From Chloroflexota bacterium (GTDB taxonomy: Bacteria; Chloroflexota; Anaerolineae; Anaerolineales; DRMV01): DNA of 32,612 nt. The stretch covers positions 1 through 32,612 of the forward strand of contig JAADFA010000059.1 of the NCBI GenBank assembly GCA_013153135.1. Reading direction: 5' to 3'. Of the stretch, positions 9,332 through 17,974 are shown one piece after another. The notes beneath the pieces were generated by a model, which searched no databases, was not told the origin of the DNA, and was given only the letters and a program-made list of their open reading frames with translations. Made by a program: the position numbers and the translations under genes. Positions within the stretch are counted from its first letter, which is position 1, and every line of letters begins with the position of its first letter.

Positions 9332-10022
9332 AATTTTGTTCCTGCGGGGGCAAAAGGCAATATCCCACACCGATGATAGTTTTAATATAACGCGGTTTCT
9401 CGGGATTGTCACCTAATTTTTTGCGTAATGATCGAATGTGAACACGTACGGTGTTGGTAAAAGGGTTCACGTGGGCATTCCAAATATGCTCAAGCAACTC
9501 CTCTTGACTGATGACCTTGCCGGGGTGACGCATAAAGTATTCAAGGATAGCGAACTCTTTGCGCGTAAGATTTAGCTTCCGTTTTCCTTGCCAGGCAGTA
9601 TGGGTTATAGGGTCGAGTTTTAGGTCACCCCATTGTAGGATAGGTTTACGCCCCTCAGCCGCGCTCTGGCGACGTATCAGGGCCCGTATTCGGGCGAAAA
9701 GCTCTTGGAAATGGAAGGGCTTGACCAGGTAGTCGTCGGCGCCCAGATCTAGGCCGGTAACTTTATCCTCAATTCTCGCTCGGGCCGTGAGAATTAGAAT
9801 CAATACCTCTGGGTTTTGCTCTCGTAGGTGTTGGCAGATATCGAAGCCATCTATATCGGGCAAATTCAAGTCTAGAATAACCAGATCATAGCTATAAATT
9901 GAAGCAAAGAATAGCCCTTGTTCGCCGTTAAACGCGAGATCTACGGCGTAACCATGTTGTTGTAAGCCATGAGCAAGGGCTTTTGCAAAATCTTCTTCGT
10001 CTTCAATAATAAGCAATTGCAT
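9318..10022 (-). CDS. OmpR/PhoB-family response regulator
   Basis: MQLLIIEDEEDFAKALAHGLQQHGY...VILDLNLPDIDGFDICQHLR receiver; winged-helix C-terminus LTRKEFAILEYFMRHPGKVISQEELLEHIW. Overlaps the histidine kinase start by 14 nt. Confidence 0.95.
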   Translation of the reverse strand: MQLLIIEDEEDFAKALAHGLQQHGYAVDLAFNGEQGLFFASIYSYDLVILDLNLPDIDGFDICQHLREQNPEVLILILTARARIEDKVTGLDLGADDYLVKPFHFQELFARIRALIRRQSAAEGRKPILQWGDLKLDPITHTAWQGKRKLNLTRKEFAILEYFMRHPGKVISQEELLEHIWNAHVNPFTNTVRVHIRSLRKKLGDNPEKPRYIKTIIGVGYCLLPPQEQNYENS

Positions 10023-10054
10023 ATTTGTGTTGTTGTATTCTGATATATTTCTAT

Positions 10055-11155
10055 TCAATATCTCCTTGGGCGCTCGAGATAGTGCAGCACCCGTTCGGTG
10101 AAGGCCGAGGTTGTGCACGCGTTGCCGGGTTCGCAAGCCAGGTCGGGGGTCAGGCAGCGGCTGGCCCAGGCTGCAACCACAGCTTGTTCGACGGCCTGGG
10201 CTTCGACCTCAAGGCCCAGGCTGTGGCGCAAGAGCAGGGCCACGCTTAGCATGGCCGCGCTAGGGTTCGCGATGTCAAGCCCCGCGATATCGGGCGCACT
10301 GCCATGAATTGGCTCATAGAGCCCGCGGGGATAGCCGTGGCGGTTGCGGGCATCGCCCAACGACGCGCTGGGCAGGGTGCCCAGGGTCCCGGTGAGGGCT
10401 GCGGCTTCGTCAGTCAAAATATCGCCAAACATGTTCGCGGTGAGGATGACGTCCCACTTATTGGGGCGCCGGATGATATCCATGGCCATGGCATCGACCA
10501 AACGGTGCTCCAAGCGCACTTCGGGGTATTCGCGCTTAAAGAGCTCTGTTACCGTGCGTCGCCACAAGCGCGACGTCGCGAGTACGTTGGCCTTGTCAAC
10601 GCTGGCGACGAAGCCCTCCCGCTGCCGCGCCAGATCGCCCGCGATGCGGGCCACACGCTCGATTTCCGCGCGTGTATAATGCATGGTATCCCATGCCTCG
10701 CCCCGTTCGTTAGGTTCCTGCCGGGCGCCGAAATAGATACCGCCCGTGAGCTCGCGCACGACGATGAAGTCCGTTCCACGTAGACGATCGGGGCGCAGAG
10801 GCGAAAGGTGGAGCAAAGGCTGCCAGACGCGCAAAGGCCGGAGGTTCGCGAACGTGCCCATGGCTTTGCGCAGGGCCAAAAGGCCGCGTTCTGGGCGCCG
10901 TTCAGGTGGCAGGGCATCCCATTTGGGACCGCCCACTGCCCCCAAGAGCACTGCATCGGCGCGCAACGCAGCGTTCAAGGTTTCTGGCGGCAAAGGTTCC
11001 CCGGCCTCGTCCAGAGCCGCCCCACCAATGGGGTAGACGGCCAAATCCCACTGATGTCGAAATCGGCGCCCTACGGCTTCAAGAACCTGTTGGGCGGCCC
11101 ATAGCACCTCCGGACCGATGCCATCGCCTGGCAGGAGGACAATTCGGGCGTCCAT
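10055..11155 (-). CDS. leuB: 3-isopropylmalate dehydrogenase
   Basis: [79 protein letters not shown] before ATG at 11155. Confidence 0.97.
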   Translation of the reverse strand: MDARIVLLPGDGIGPEVLWAAQQVLEAVGRRFRHQWDLAVYPIGGAALDEAGEPLPPETLNAALRADAVLLGAVGGPKWDALPPERRPERGLLALRKAMGTFANLRPLRVWQPLLHLSPLRPDRLRGTDFIVVRELTGGIYFGARQEPNERGEAWDTMHYTRAEIERVARIAGDLARQREGFVASVDKANVLATSRLWRRTVTELFKREYPEVRLEHRLVDAMAMDIIRRPNKWDVILTANMFGDILTDEAAALTGTLGTLPSASLGDARNRHGYPRGLYEPIHGSAPDIAGLDIANPSAAMLSVALLLRHSLGLEVEAQAVEQAVVAAWASRCLTPDLACEPGNACTTSAFTERVLHYLERPRRY

Positions 11156-11209
11156 GACCAGCCTCCTTGCATCCATCCACCCTGAGGACTTCAACGCGTG
11201 CACCCAACT

Positions 11210-11827
11210 TTAAGGTTCTACTCGGGGTGCTCGCCCTTCGCGCCGTGCTTCAAAGGCCTCGATTTCGGGGATGTGTTCTAAAAGGTAGTCTAACTCATCT
11301 AAACCGCGCAACAGGCGCATTCGTGCAAACGCATCAATGTCAAAGGGAAACGCTTGGCCATCAGGGAGTAGAACCCTTTGTTGTTCCAGGTCCACCGTGA
11401 CCGCGTCGCTCGGATGGGCTTTGGCCCAATCCAGCAAGGCTTCGAAGGTCTCAACTGTAATGCGCGCCGGCAGCAGGCCATTTTGAACTGCGTTGCTATG
11501 AAAGATGTCCGCGAAGGAGGGCGCGAGGATCGCTCGGAAGCCCCATTCCATCAGGGCCCATACCGCATGCTCGCGCGAAGACCCGCTGCCGAAGTTGGCC
11601 CCGGTCAGCAGGATCTGGGCGCCTTGGTAGCGCGGGTCGTTGAGTGGAAAGTTCGGGTCAGGCGTGCCATCGGGCCGGTAGCGCCAGCGCGCGAACAGCC
11701 CTTGGGCCAACCCGCGGCGGTTGGTGCTTTTGAGGTATATGGCTGGGATGATGTCGTCGGTGTTGATATCCTGTCGTGGCAAAGGCACCATCGGTGACGT
11801 GATGCGCGTGATTGGCCGCATAACCAT
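11210..11827 (-). CDS. leuD: 3-isopropylmalate dehydratase small subunit
   Basis: RQDINTDDIIPA, GANFGSGSSREHAVWAL, ILAPSFADIFHSNAVQNGLLP. Start is ATG 11827 or 11821. Confidence 0.95.
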   Translation of the reverse strand: MVMRPITRITSPMVPLPRQDINTDDIIPAIYLKSTNRRGLAQGLFARWRYRPDGTPDPNFPLNDPRYQGAQILLTGANFGSGSSREHAVWALMEWGFRAILAPSFADIFHSNAVQNGLLPARITVETFEALLDWAKAHPSDAVTVDLEQQRVLLPDGQAFPFDIDAFARMRLLRGLDELDYLLEHIPEIEAFEARREGRAPRVEP

Positions 11828-12044
11828 CGACTCCTGTGCTCGGGGATGGTTCGAATTGTACCCTGGGATGCGGAGATTGCTAAATGAGAAACCCTGCAAA
11901 AAGGGCGTCTAAAACATATCTATTGTGTGGGAGTTGGCAGGATGGTGGTTTGTATGTGGAAAAGTGACAGCCTGGCGTCTTTTTGCGCGACAAATAAGGG
12001 TTTTGGGTGGATTTGACGGCCATACATACATGGTCGCTTGGGGC

Positions 12045-12066
12045 ACGCAAAGGTTGTAGAACGGTC
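12045..12066 (+). repeat. Short repeat motif ACGCAAAGGTTGTAGAACGGTC (second occurrence)
   Basis: Matches 7028-7049 at all but three positions, with flanking GGGG in both. Confidence 0.5.
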
Positions 12067-12103
12067 ATGGGGCGAGGGGGAGGCGCAGGCGCCGCCGCCT
12101 GCG

Positions 12104-12142
12104 GGCCAATCTGCCTGCGGCATGGGTTTCACAAGATTGGCC
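12104..12142. repeat. Inverted repeat GGCCAATCT...AGATTGGCC
   Basis: 9-bp perfect arms at 12104-12112 and 12134-12142, immediately after another hairpin CGCAGGC-GCCGCC-GCCTGCG (12084-12103). Confidence 0.6.
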
Positions 12143-12178
12143 TGCGCCCTCACTTGACCGATACGTACGAAGGAAATG

Positions 12179-12187
12179 TGTTATACT
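12179..12187 (+). promoter_or_regulatory. Putative extended -10 promoter TGTTATACT
   Basis: TGnTATACT 59 nt before the ATG at 12246. Confidence 0.4.
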
Positions 12188-12245
12188 TTTCACCGTCTGT
12201 GGTGGGGGGCGCGTTACAAAAAATAAATTTTATACAGGGGGAGGC

Positions 12246-15200
12246 ATGGCTCGTAGATATCAACTACGTCCATGGCCTTTTTTGCTTTTTTTAGGCCTAG
12301 GCGTATCAGTGGCGTTGTTGTTTAGTGCCCGCCAACTAGGGGCCGCGTATGGTGCCGCGGTGCGGCCGTTGCGTTTGGTGAGCGGACTTACCTGGTTGCC
12401 TTCCGTGGCTCCCGATAACGTTACCGTACAACCTGAGGAATATTTCGCCGGGCTGTACTTCCGGGTAATCCAATTCCGCGAGGTGCCCCCTTATGAGGTG
12501 CGCCAGCAATGGGCCCAAGAGGGTTTGCACCTGCTGGACTACATTCCGGAAAACACCTATATCGCAGCCATTGACGCCCGTTTTCCCCTTGAGCGCTTGA
12601 AGGACTGGGCCGTAACCATTGCCCCTGTGCCAGAAACCTTGCGCGAGACGCGCGCTGTTCGGGCCCATGTGCGGGCCTTGCAAGCTTCACGCGGGGCAAC
12701 CCAGGCTCTTGAGGATAACTTGGCTCATCTAACTTTGGGCTACTACGCGGCTTTGAAGCCCGCGGATGTGCTCCGCGCGCTTAAGGCCTTGGGCGTGATG
12801 GTTGAGGCTCATCGTCCCTACTCATATCAAATTGACATCGCCCTCCCCGTGAGCCTGGTGGATGCAGTCCGTCAACAGCCATATGTGCAGTATTTAGATG
12901 TCAATCCCCGCTATCGCCCTGTGTATTTAGAAATTCTCCCCTCTGCCGACCTCACCGATGAAGGCTACGAGGGCCCAGCCTCAGGTCGCGCGAATTACCT
13001 CAACACAGGCTATATAGGCAAAGTATATCGCGGCGATGGCATTGTCATCTCCCCGGCTGAAGGGGGCATCGTGGACCCCGAGTACGCGGAGGATTTTCAA
13101 GGACGTTTGATAGAGCTCGTTGCTGACTCCGTAAGCACGCATAAAACCAACGTCGCGATTCGTATGGCCGGGGGTGGGAACCTGGACCCCTTGTGGCGCG
13201 GCATCGCCTGGGGCGCCACCATCCTTAGCCTGAATTATTTCCCCGATTACGCGGACATGATCGACCGCTACAACGCCCGTTACTTCAACCACTCGTACGG
13301 CTTTGGCGTGGAAGGAGGTTATGACGCTGCCGCCCGCGACCACGACTTGCGTATCGTTACGTATCCCAAACATATGGTGGTGTATTCCGCGGGTAATGAT
13401 GGGGGCAGTACGGGATATGCTCCTTATGATACGTTGACCGGTGGCTGGGGCACTATTACAGGTGCACGTAAGCAGAATAAAAACCACCTCGCGGTCGCTG
13501 CGCTTGATGCTCTGGATGTGGTGACCTCCTTCAGCAGCCGCGGGCCCGCGCAAGACGGCCGCATTATTCCTCAGGTCGCCATCCAGGGCCGCAGTGGTAC
13601 GTCGTACGCGGCGCCCCGCGTGACGGGTTTACTTGCCTTGCTCAATGAGGTTTTCCAAGATAAGCAAGGCTACGAGCCCCCATCCATCCTTTTGCGCGCT
13701 ATCCTGCTCGCGACGGCCGACGATGTTGACATCCCTGGCCCTGACTTCCGTACAGGATTCGGTCGTCCTAACGCACGCCGCGCCTATCGGGTCATTGACC
13801 AAGGTTGGTTCTTCGAGGGTAGCCTCACCAATACCGGCGATACGTGGACGCGCACGTTGACTGTTCCATCCAACACCAGCCAGCTGCGGGTCATGCTTAT
13901 GTGGCCAGACCCCGCGGCCGTGGTCAACGCAAACCCCGCTATTGTCAATGACCTTGACCTCACCGTCGTGGCACCCGACACGACGGTTTATCGTCCTTGG
14001 GTGCCTGACCATACTCCTGATGAAACCCGGTTGACTTCGCCCGCTACCCGCCAAGAAGATCACCTCAACACCATGGAGCTGGTTACCGTAGATAACCCCA
14101 CACCAGGCCCCTGGGTGGTAACGGTGACCGGTTATAACGTGCCTAGCGGCCCGCAGTCGTTTTATGTCGTATATGAATTTGTGCCTCAGGAGCTGGTTTT
14201 GACCTTCCCCTTGCAAGATGTGCGCTTTGATGAAGGTCAAACTTATATTATCAAATGGGATAGCTACGGCGGGAGTGATACGTTTACGCTAGAGTATCAG
14301 ATCGATGGCGGCACATGGCAGACCATCGCGACGGGCCTGTCCGCCGAAACCCGGAATTACGCCTGGACGACCCCGCGTTTGGGTTCTGGGGTGCACACCC
14401 TGCAAGTGCGTGTTCGCCAAGGTTCCAATGAGTCAGTTAGCGGCATCAACTACCTTGGCGGGGTGCCCCACGATGTGCGGGTCGATTGGGTGTGTGGGGA
14501 TACTGTCAAGCTGTCGTGGACGCCGGCCCTTGGCGTGGATGGCTACCGCGTTTACACCATGGGCGCGAAGTATATGGAGGTTATCACAACAGGGGTTACC
14601 TTTGATGGCGCGAGCGCGATCATTACCGGCGTCCCGGCAGGTCGTCAGATCTTTGCCGTCAGTGGCTACACGGGCGCGAATGAGAGCCTGCGGACGCCCG
14701 CGGCGGTCAAAACCGATGAAGATGAAGCGCGCTGCCCCTACTTGGAGACCCGGCCGTCCAGCCAGGTCGACAAATCCACCATGACGCTACGCGGCGCGGC
14801 GTCGTCCCACGGCCGCGTGTTGGATGATGTGCGGTTTGAGTATGGCGACAGCGCCATCTTGGGCAATACGACGGACCCTATCCCGGTCACAGCCAGCGGG
14901 CCGGAGCTCGAACCTGTGACCGTGGACCTGCCCTCGACCTTGCAAAGCCGGAGCGATGTACTCTACTACCGCTTGACCGGCCTGCTGGATGGTTCCTTGC
15001 TACAGGGTGCGGTTCACCAAGCTCGACTCGCACCAGGCTATATGGTTGAGTTGCTCTTCGATTCGCCGCGGCGCATCGTCAGCGAGGTTGGCCGTTATCA
15101 GGCTTTGGGCAACAATGCACGTACCCTCGCGTTCTGGTTCCTGGCTTATTCGGGCTCAGTCGGCCTGTTTGAAGAGGGTGACCCTGCGTATCCTAACGGC

Positions 15201-17750
15201 TTTTTTGCCGTGTATAACACAACTTACAGCGACACCACGTGGCACATTGTGGCCGGGAATGTGTCCTTTGACGTCGATTTGCCTGGAAGTCGCTTCTCGT
15301 GGCACCACTTGGCTTTGGTGTACGACGGCGGGGGGAACCTGTACGTGTATTATGACGGCGAACTGGTTCATACCCAGACCGGTGTTGAGCTCAACACGCC
15401 AGCCAGCGCGCTCACTTTTGGCCATGGCGGCGGGTACGATTTCAAAGGTTATCTGGACGAAATCAGCTATTGGACCCTCGCGCTGGACCAGAGCCGCATC
15501 CGTCAGATCATGCATCACCCCCTACGCGGCGATGAGGCTGGGCTTCAGCTGTACTACAACTTTGACGACCTGGATCACGCAGCCATCAACGTCGTGGATG
15601 GCCGCGAGCAGGTGCTCGAACATGGCGAGCTCACGCTCTCCAGCGCGCCGATGGGCGCGGGCGCGACCGTGCTTGCGAGCGAAACTGTGGGCCTGGTGGA
15701 CGCGAGCGCTGCGGGGGTGCAGCTGAACTTCCATACCGCCGAATCTGCAGACTTGATCGTCAGCCGCATTGATATTGACCCCTATGGCTTGAGCTCGTTG
15801 AGCAGCAGCTACACCGTTTTGGATGAGCAGTATTGGGTCATCCATCGCATCGGCGCAACAGGGACCTTTAGCGCGGATGTGACCTTCAAAGTTGCGGAAC
15901 CCCTGTCCAGCCTCGACGCCGCGCGTCCGGATCGGCTACGGCTTTACCAACGCAGCAAATCCTCTGCTTCTTCGACCGCGTGGAGCTTCGTCACGACGGC
16001 AACCCAGGTCAACTTGGCTACCAATGAGATCACCTTCCCCAACCTGACCGCGTTTGATAAGCAATTCGTTATTGTACGCGATACCAGCATTACCCCCAGC
16101 GCAGATGTCGCGGTGACCAAGGTCGCGGATGTGGACCCGGTTCTAGTTGGTCAGGAGTTGACTTACACCATCACTGTGAGCAACAACGGCCCAGACGCCG
16201 CAAGCGACGTGGTGGTTACCGATACCTTATCCTCAGATGTCACTTATGTGCGGGATACCTGTAGCGGTAGCTTGAGCGGGGACACCTGGACGTGGAACGT
16301 GGGCCTGCTCGGCAGCGGCGACACGCTTTCGTGTCAGTTGACCGTGCGGGTCGCCCTGACGGCATCTGCTCCCCTAACCAACACGGTAACTGTCGATACT
16401 TCGGCTGACGATCCGGATTCGAGCAACAACCAAACGAGCATACAAACCCAGATCTTGCAGGCTGCCGACCTCGAGCTCAGCGCGAGCGTAACCCCGACCA
16501 CCGCACAACCCGGCACTTCGGTCGTTTTCACCCTCACCCTGACGAACCAAGGACCCCTCGCGGCCACGGGGGTGCAGGTGACCGCAGCTCTGCCGTCAGG
16601 CTTTGTGTATGTGGACGCGACCGCCACCCAGGGCACCTATGATCCCGAGCGCGGCGTTTGGGAGGTGGGTACCCTTGACGCGGGCGCGCGCGCTGTGCTC
16701 ACTTTGACCGCAACCGTGCAAGATGGCGAGCATCGACTTACGGCTGAGGTCACCGCGGTGGACCAGCCCGATCCAGATTCCACGCCAGGCGATGGTATGG
16801 GCGATGACTACGTCGAGGTCACCGTTACCTATCAACCAGCCGTTGACCTTGAAGTGCACATGGATGTGCAGCCCGCGGAGCCGAGCTATCACGACGTGGT
16901 GACCTTCACTTTGAGTGTGACCAACGTTCCGCCCGCGTCCACCGCGACGGGAGTGCGCATCCAAGCCTTTTGGAACAATGGGTACGCTTACCTCGAGCAC
17001 CGCGCCAGCCAAGGTGCGGTCACGGTCACCTTCGCGTCGACCCACATCACGTGGGATGTAGGCGAAGTTGCCCCTGGGCAGACGGCGACGTTGACTGTTC
17101 GTTTGCGTGTGCTCCCCGAGCCGCCTTTGTGGGATGTGTGGGCCGAGTTGGTGGCTGTGGACCAACCCGATCTCGACTCCATCCCTGGCGATCACCAGGG
17201 GGATGACTACGCGTCCCTGCGCCTGCAACCTAAATTGCCCGCCACCGGGTTCGCACCGGGCCGGGTTACCCATCTGCCACCGCAGCCCGCGTCCTTGAGC
17301 TACGCGACCACCTCGATGGTGCTCGAGATCCCGCGGCTCGGTACCCAGGCGGAAGTCGTGGGCGTACCTTCGGGCGCAGCGGAAAGCATTGCTTACTTAG
17401 GCCCGCGGGTAGGGTATATCCAGAGCTCCACCTTCCCGACTTGGCGCGGCAATAGCGTGCTCACCGGGCACAATTATCTGCCTGATGGATTGCCCGGACC
17501 CTTCTGGGGCTTGAAGCAGCTACGTTGGGGCGACGTAGTACGGTTGCATTACCAAGGATGGGTGTACGAATACGAAGTGCGCGATGTGCGCGTTGTTTCG
17601 CCAACAGATGCATGGCCTATGGAGCCTATTGAAGATGGGCATGTTTGGTTGACGTTGATCACATGCGACGGGTATGACCCGCGGGCGCGAGCGGCCCAAG
17701 CGCGGGTCGTGGTCCGTGCGGTGCTGATGCGGGTGATGCCAGCGCCTTGA
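12246..17750 (+). CDS. Secreted multidomain protein: signal peptide, subtilisin-like S8 domain, LamG-like region, DUF11-like repeats, LPATG motif, C-terminal sortase domain
   Basis: Signal peptide WPFLLFLGLGVSVALLF; S8 elements THKTNVA (His299), YSAGNDGG, FSSRGP, GTSYAAPRVTG (Ser453); LamG-like WHHLALVYDGGGNLYVYYDGELV; DUF11-like ADVAVTKVADVDPVLVGQELTYTITVSNNGPDAASDVVVTDTL; LPATG at residues 1664-1668; sortase LTGHNY (His1742), TLITC (Cys1807), ARVVVRA. Confidence 0.88.
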   Translation: MARRYQLRPWPFLLFLGLGVSVALLFSARQLGAAYGAAVRPLRLVSGLTWLPSVAPDNVTVQPEEYFAGLYFRVIQFREVPPYEVRQQWAQEGLHLLDYIPENTYIAAIDARFPLERLKDWAVTIAPVPETLRETRAVRAHVRALQASRGATQALEDNLAHLTLGYYAALKPADVLRALKALGVMVEAHRPYSYQIDIALPVSLVDAVRQQPYVQYLDVNPRYRPVYLEILPSADLTDEGYEGPASGRANYLNTGYIGKVYRGDGIVISPAEGGIVDPEYAEDFQGRLIELVADSVSTHKTNVAIRMAGGGNLDPLWRGIAWGATILSLNYFPDYADMIDRYNARYFNHSYGFGVEGGYDAAARDHDLRIVTYPKHMVVYSAGNDGGSTGYAPYDTLTGGWGTITGARKQNKNHLAVAALDALDVVTSFSSRGPAQDGRIIPQVAIQGRSGTSYAAPRVTGLLALLNEVFQDKQGYEPPSILLRAILLATADDVDIPGPDFRTGFGRPNARRAYRVIDQGWFFEGSLTNTGDTWTRTLTVPSNTSQLRVMLMWPDPAAVVNANPAIVNDLDLTVVAPDTTVYRPWVPDHTPDETRLTSPATRQEDHLNTMELVTVDNPTPGPWVVTVTGYNVPSGPQSFYVVYEFVPQELVLTFPLQDVRFDEGQTYIIKWDSYGGSDTFTLEYQIDGGTWQTIATGLSAETRNYAWTTPRLGSGVHTLQVRVRQGSNESVSGINYLGGVPHDVRVDWVCGDTVKLSWTPALGVDGYRVYTMGAKYMEVITTGVTFDGASAIITGVPAGRQIFAVSGYTGANESLRTPAAVKTDEDEARCPYLETRPSSQVDKSTMTLRGAASSHGRVLDDVRFEYGDSAILGNTTDPIPVTASGPELEPVTVDLPSTLQSRSDVLYYRLTGLLDGSLLQGAVHQARLAPGYMVELLFDSPRRIVSEVGRYQALGNNARTLAFWFLAYSGSVGLFEEGDPAYPNGFFAVYNTTYSDTTWHIVAGNVSFDVDLPGSRFSWHHLALVYDGGGNLYVYYDGELVHTQTGVELNTPASALTFGHGGGYDFKGYLDEISYWTLALDQSRIRQIMHHPLRGDEAGLQLYYNFDDLDHAAINVVDGREQVLEHGELTLSSAPMGAGATVLASETVGLVDASAAGVQLNFHTAESADLIVSRIDIDPYGLSSLSSSYTVLDEQYWVIHRIGATGTFSADVTFKVAEPLSSLDAARPDRLRLYQRSKSSASSTAWSFVTTATQVNLATNEITFPNLTAFDKQFVIVRDTSITPSADVAVTKVADVDPVLVGQELTYTITVSNNGPDAASDVVVTDTLSSDVTYVRDTCSGSLSGDTWTWNVGLLGSGDTLSCQLTVRVALTASAPLTNTVTVDTSADDPDSSNNQTSIQTQILQAADLELSASVTPTTAQPGTSVVFTLTLTNQGPLAATGVQVTAALPSGFVYVDATATQGTYDPERGVWEVGTLDAGARAVLTLTATVQDGEHRLTAEVTAVDQPDPDSTPGDGMGDDYVEVTVTYQPAVDLEVHMDVQPAEPSYHDVVTFTLSVTNVPPASTATGVRIQAFWNNGYAYLEHRASQGAVTVTFASTHITWDVGEVAPGQTATLTVRLRVLPEPPLWDVWAELVAVDQPDLDSIPGDHQGDDYASLRLQPKLPATGFAPGRVTHLPPQPASLSYATTSMVLEIPRLGTQAEVVGVPSGAAESIAYLGPRVGYIQSSTFPTWRGNSVLTGHNYLPDGLPGPFWGLKQLRWGDVVRLHYQGWVYEYEVRDVRVVSPTDAWPMEPIEDGHVWLTLITCDGYDPRARAAQARVVVRAVLMRVMPAP

Positions 17751-17789
17751 GGTTGGTCTCGGCGGAAAGCGCGGTTGACGTAATGGACG

Positions 17790-17815
17790 GCCGGGGTATG
17801 GTCACCCACCCCGGC
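17790..17815 (+). terminator. Hairpin GCCGGGGT-(10 nt)-ACCCCGGC downstream of the multidomain protein gene
   Basis: 8-bp perfect stem, 40 nt after the stop; no strong T-tract. Confidence 0.45.
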
Positions 17816-17817
17816 TG

Positions 17818-17956
17818 TTCATGTGAGTGCAGGCAAATCTCGTAGCGGGCGGCGGAAGCCGCCCGCTATCCTCGCTGCCCGCGCGTTGGGCTGAACTACC
17901 CGCGTGTAATTTTATGTAAACTAGTCGCAGGCTGAAGCCTGCGGCGGCGCCAACGG
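17818..17956 (+). repeat. Dispersed intergenic repeat, copy C
   Basis: Contains hairpin TAGCGGGCGGC-GGAA-GCCGCCCGCTA and palindrome CGCAGGCT-GA-AGCCTGCG; its last ~75 bp nearly match 32612-terminal copy D. Confidence 0.85.
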
Positions 17957-17974
17957 CGATAGCCCCTGTTCATG

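Noticed and set aside
12154-12187. TTGACC...TATACT as a canonical -35/-10 pair upstream of the sortase fusion
   Set aside because: Spacer is 22 nt, too long for normal sigma70; only the extended -10 is kept as a candidate.
11880-12240. Possible tRNA or riboswitch in the long leuD/sortase-fusion gap
   Set aside because: No cloverleaf, T-loop (GTTCRANYC) or recognised riboswitch core could be found by eye; only inverted repeats are supported.
17841-17956. CRISPR-like repeats (successive palindromes in repeat copies C and D)
   Set aside because: Not tandem, no regular spacers, no cas genes; better explained as an interspersed structured repeat.
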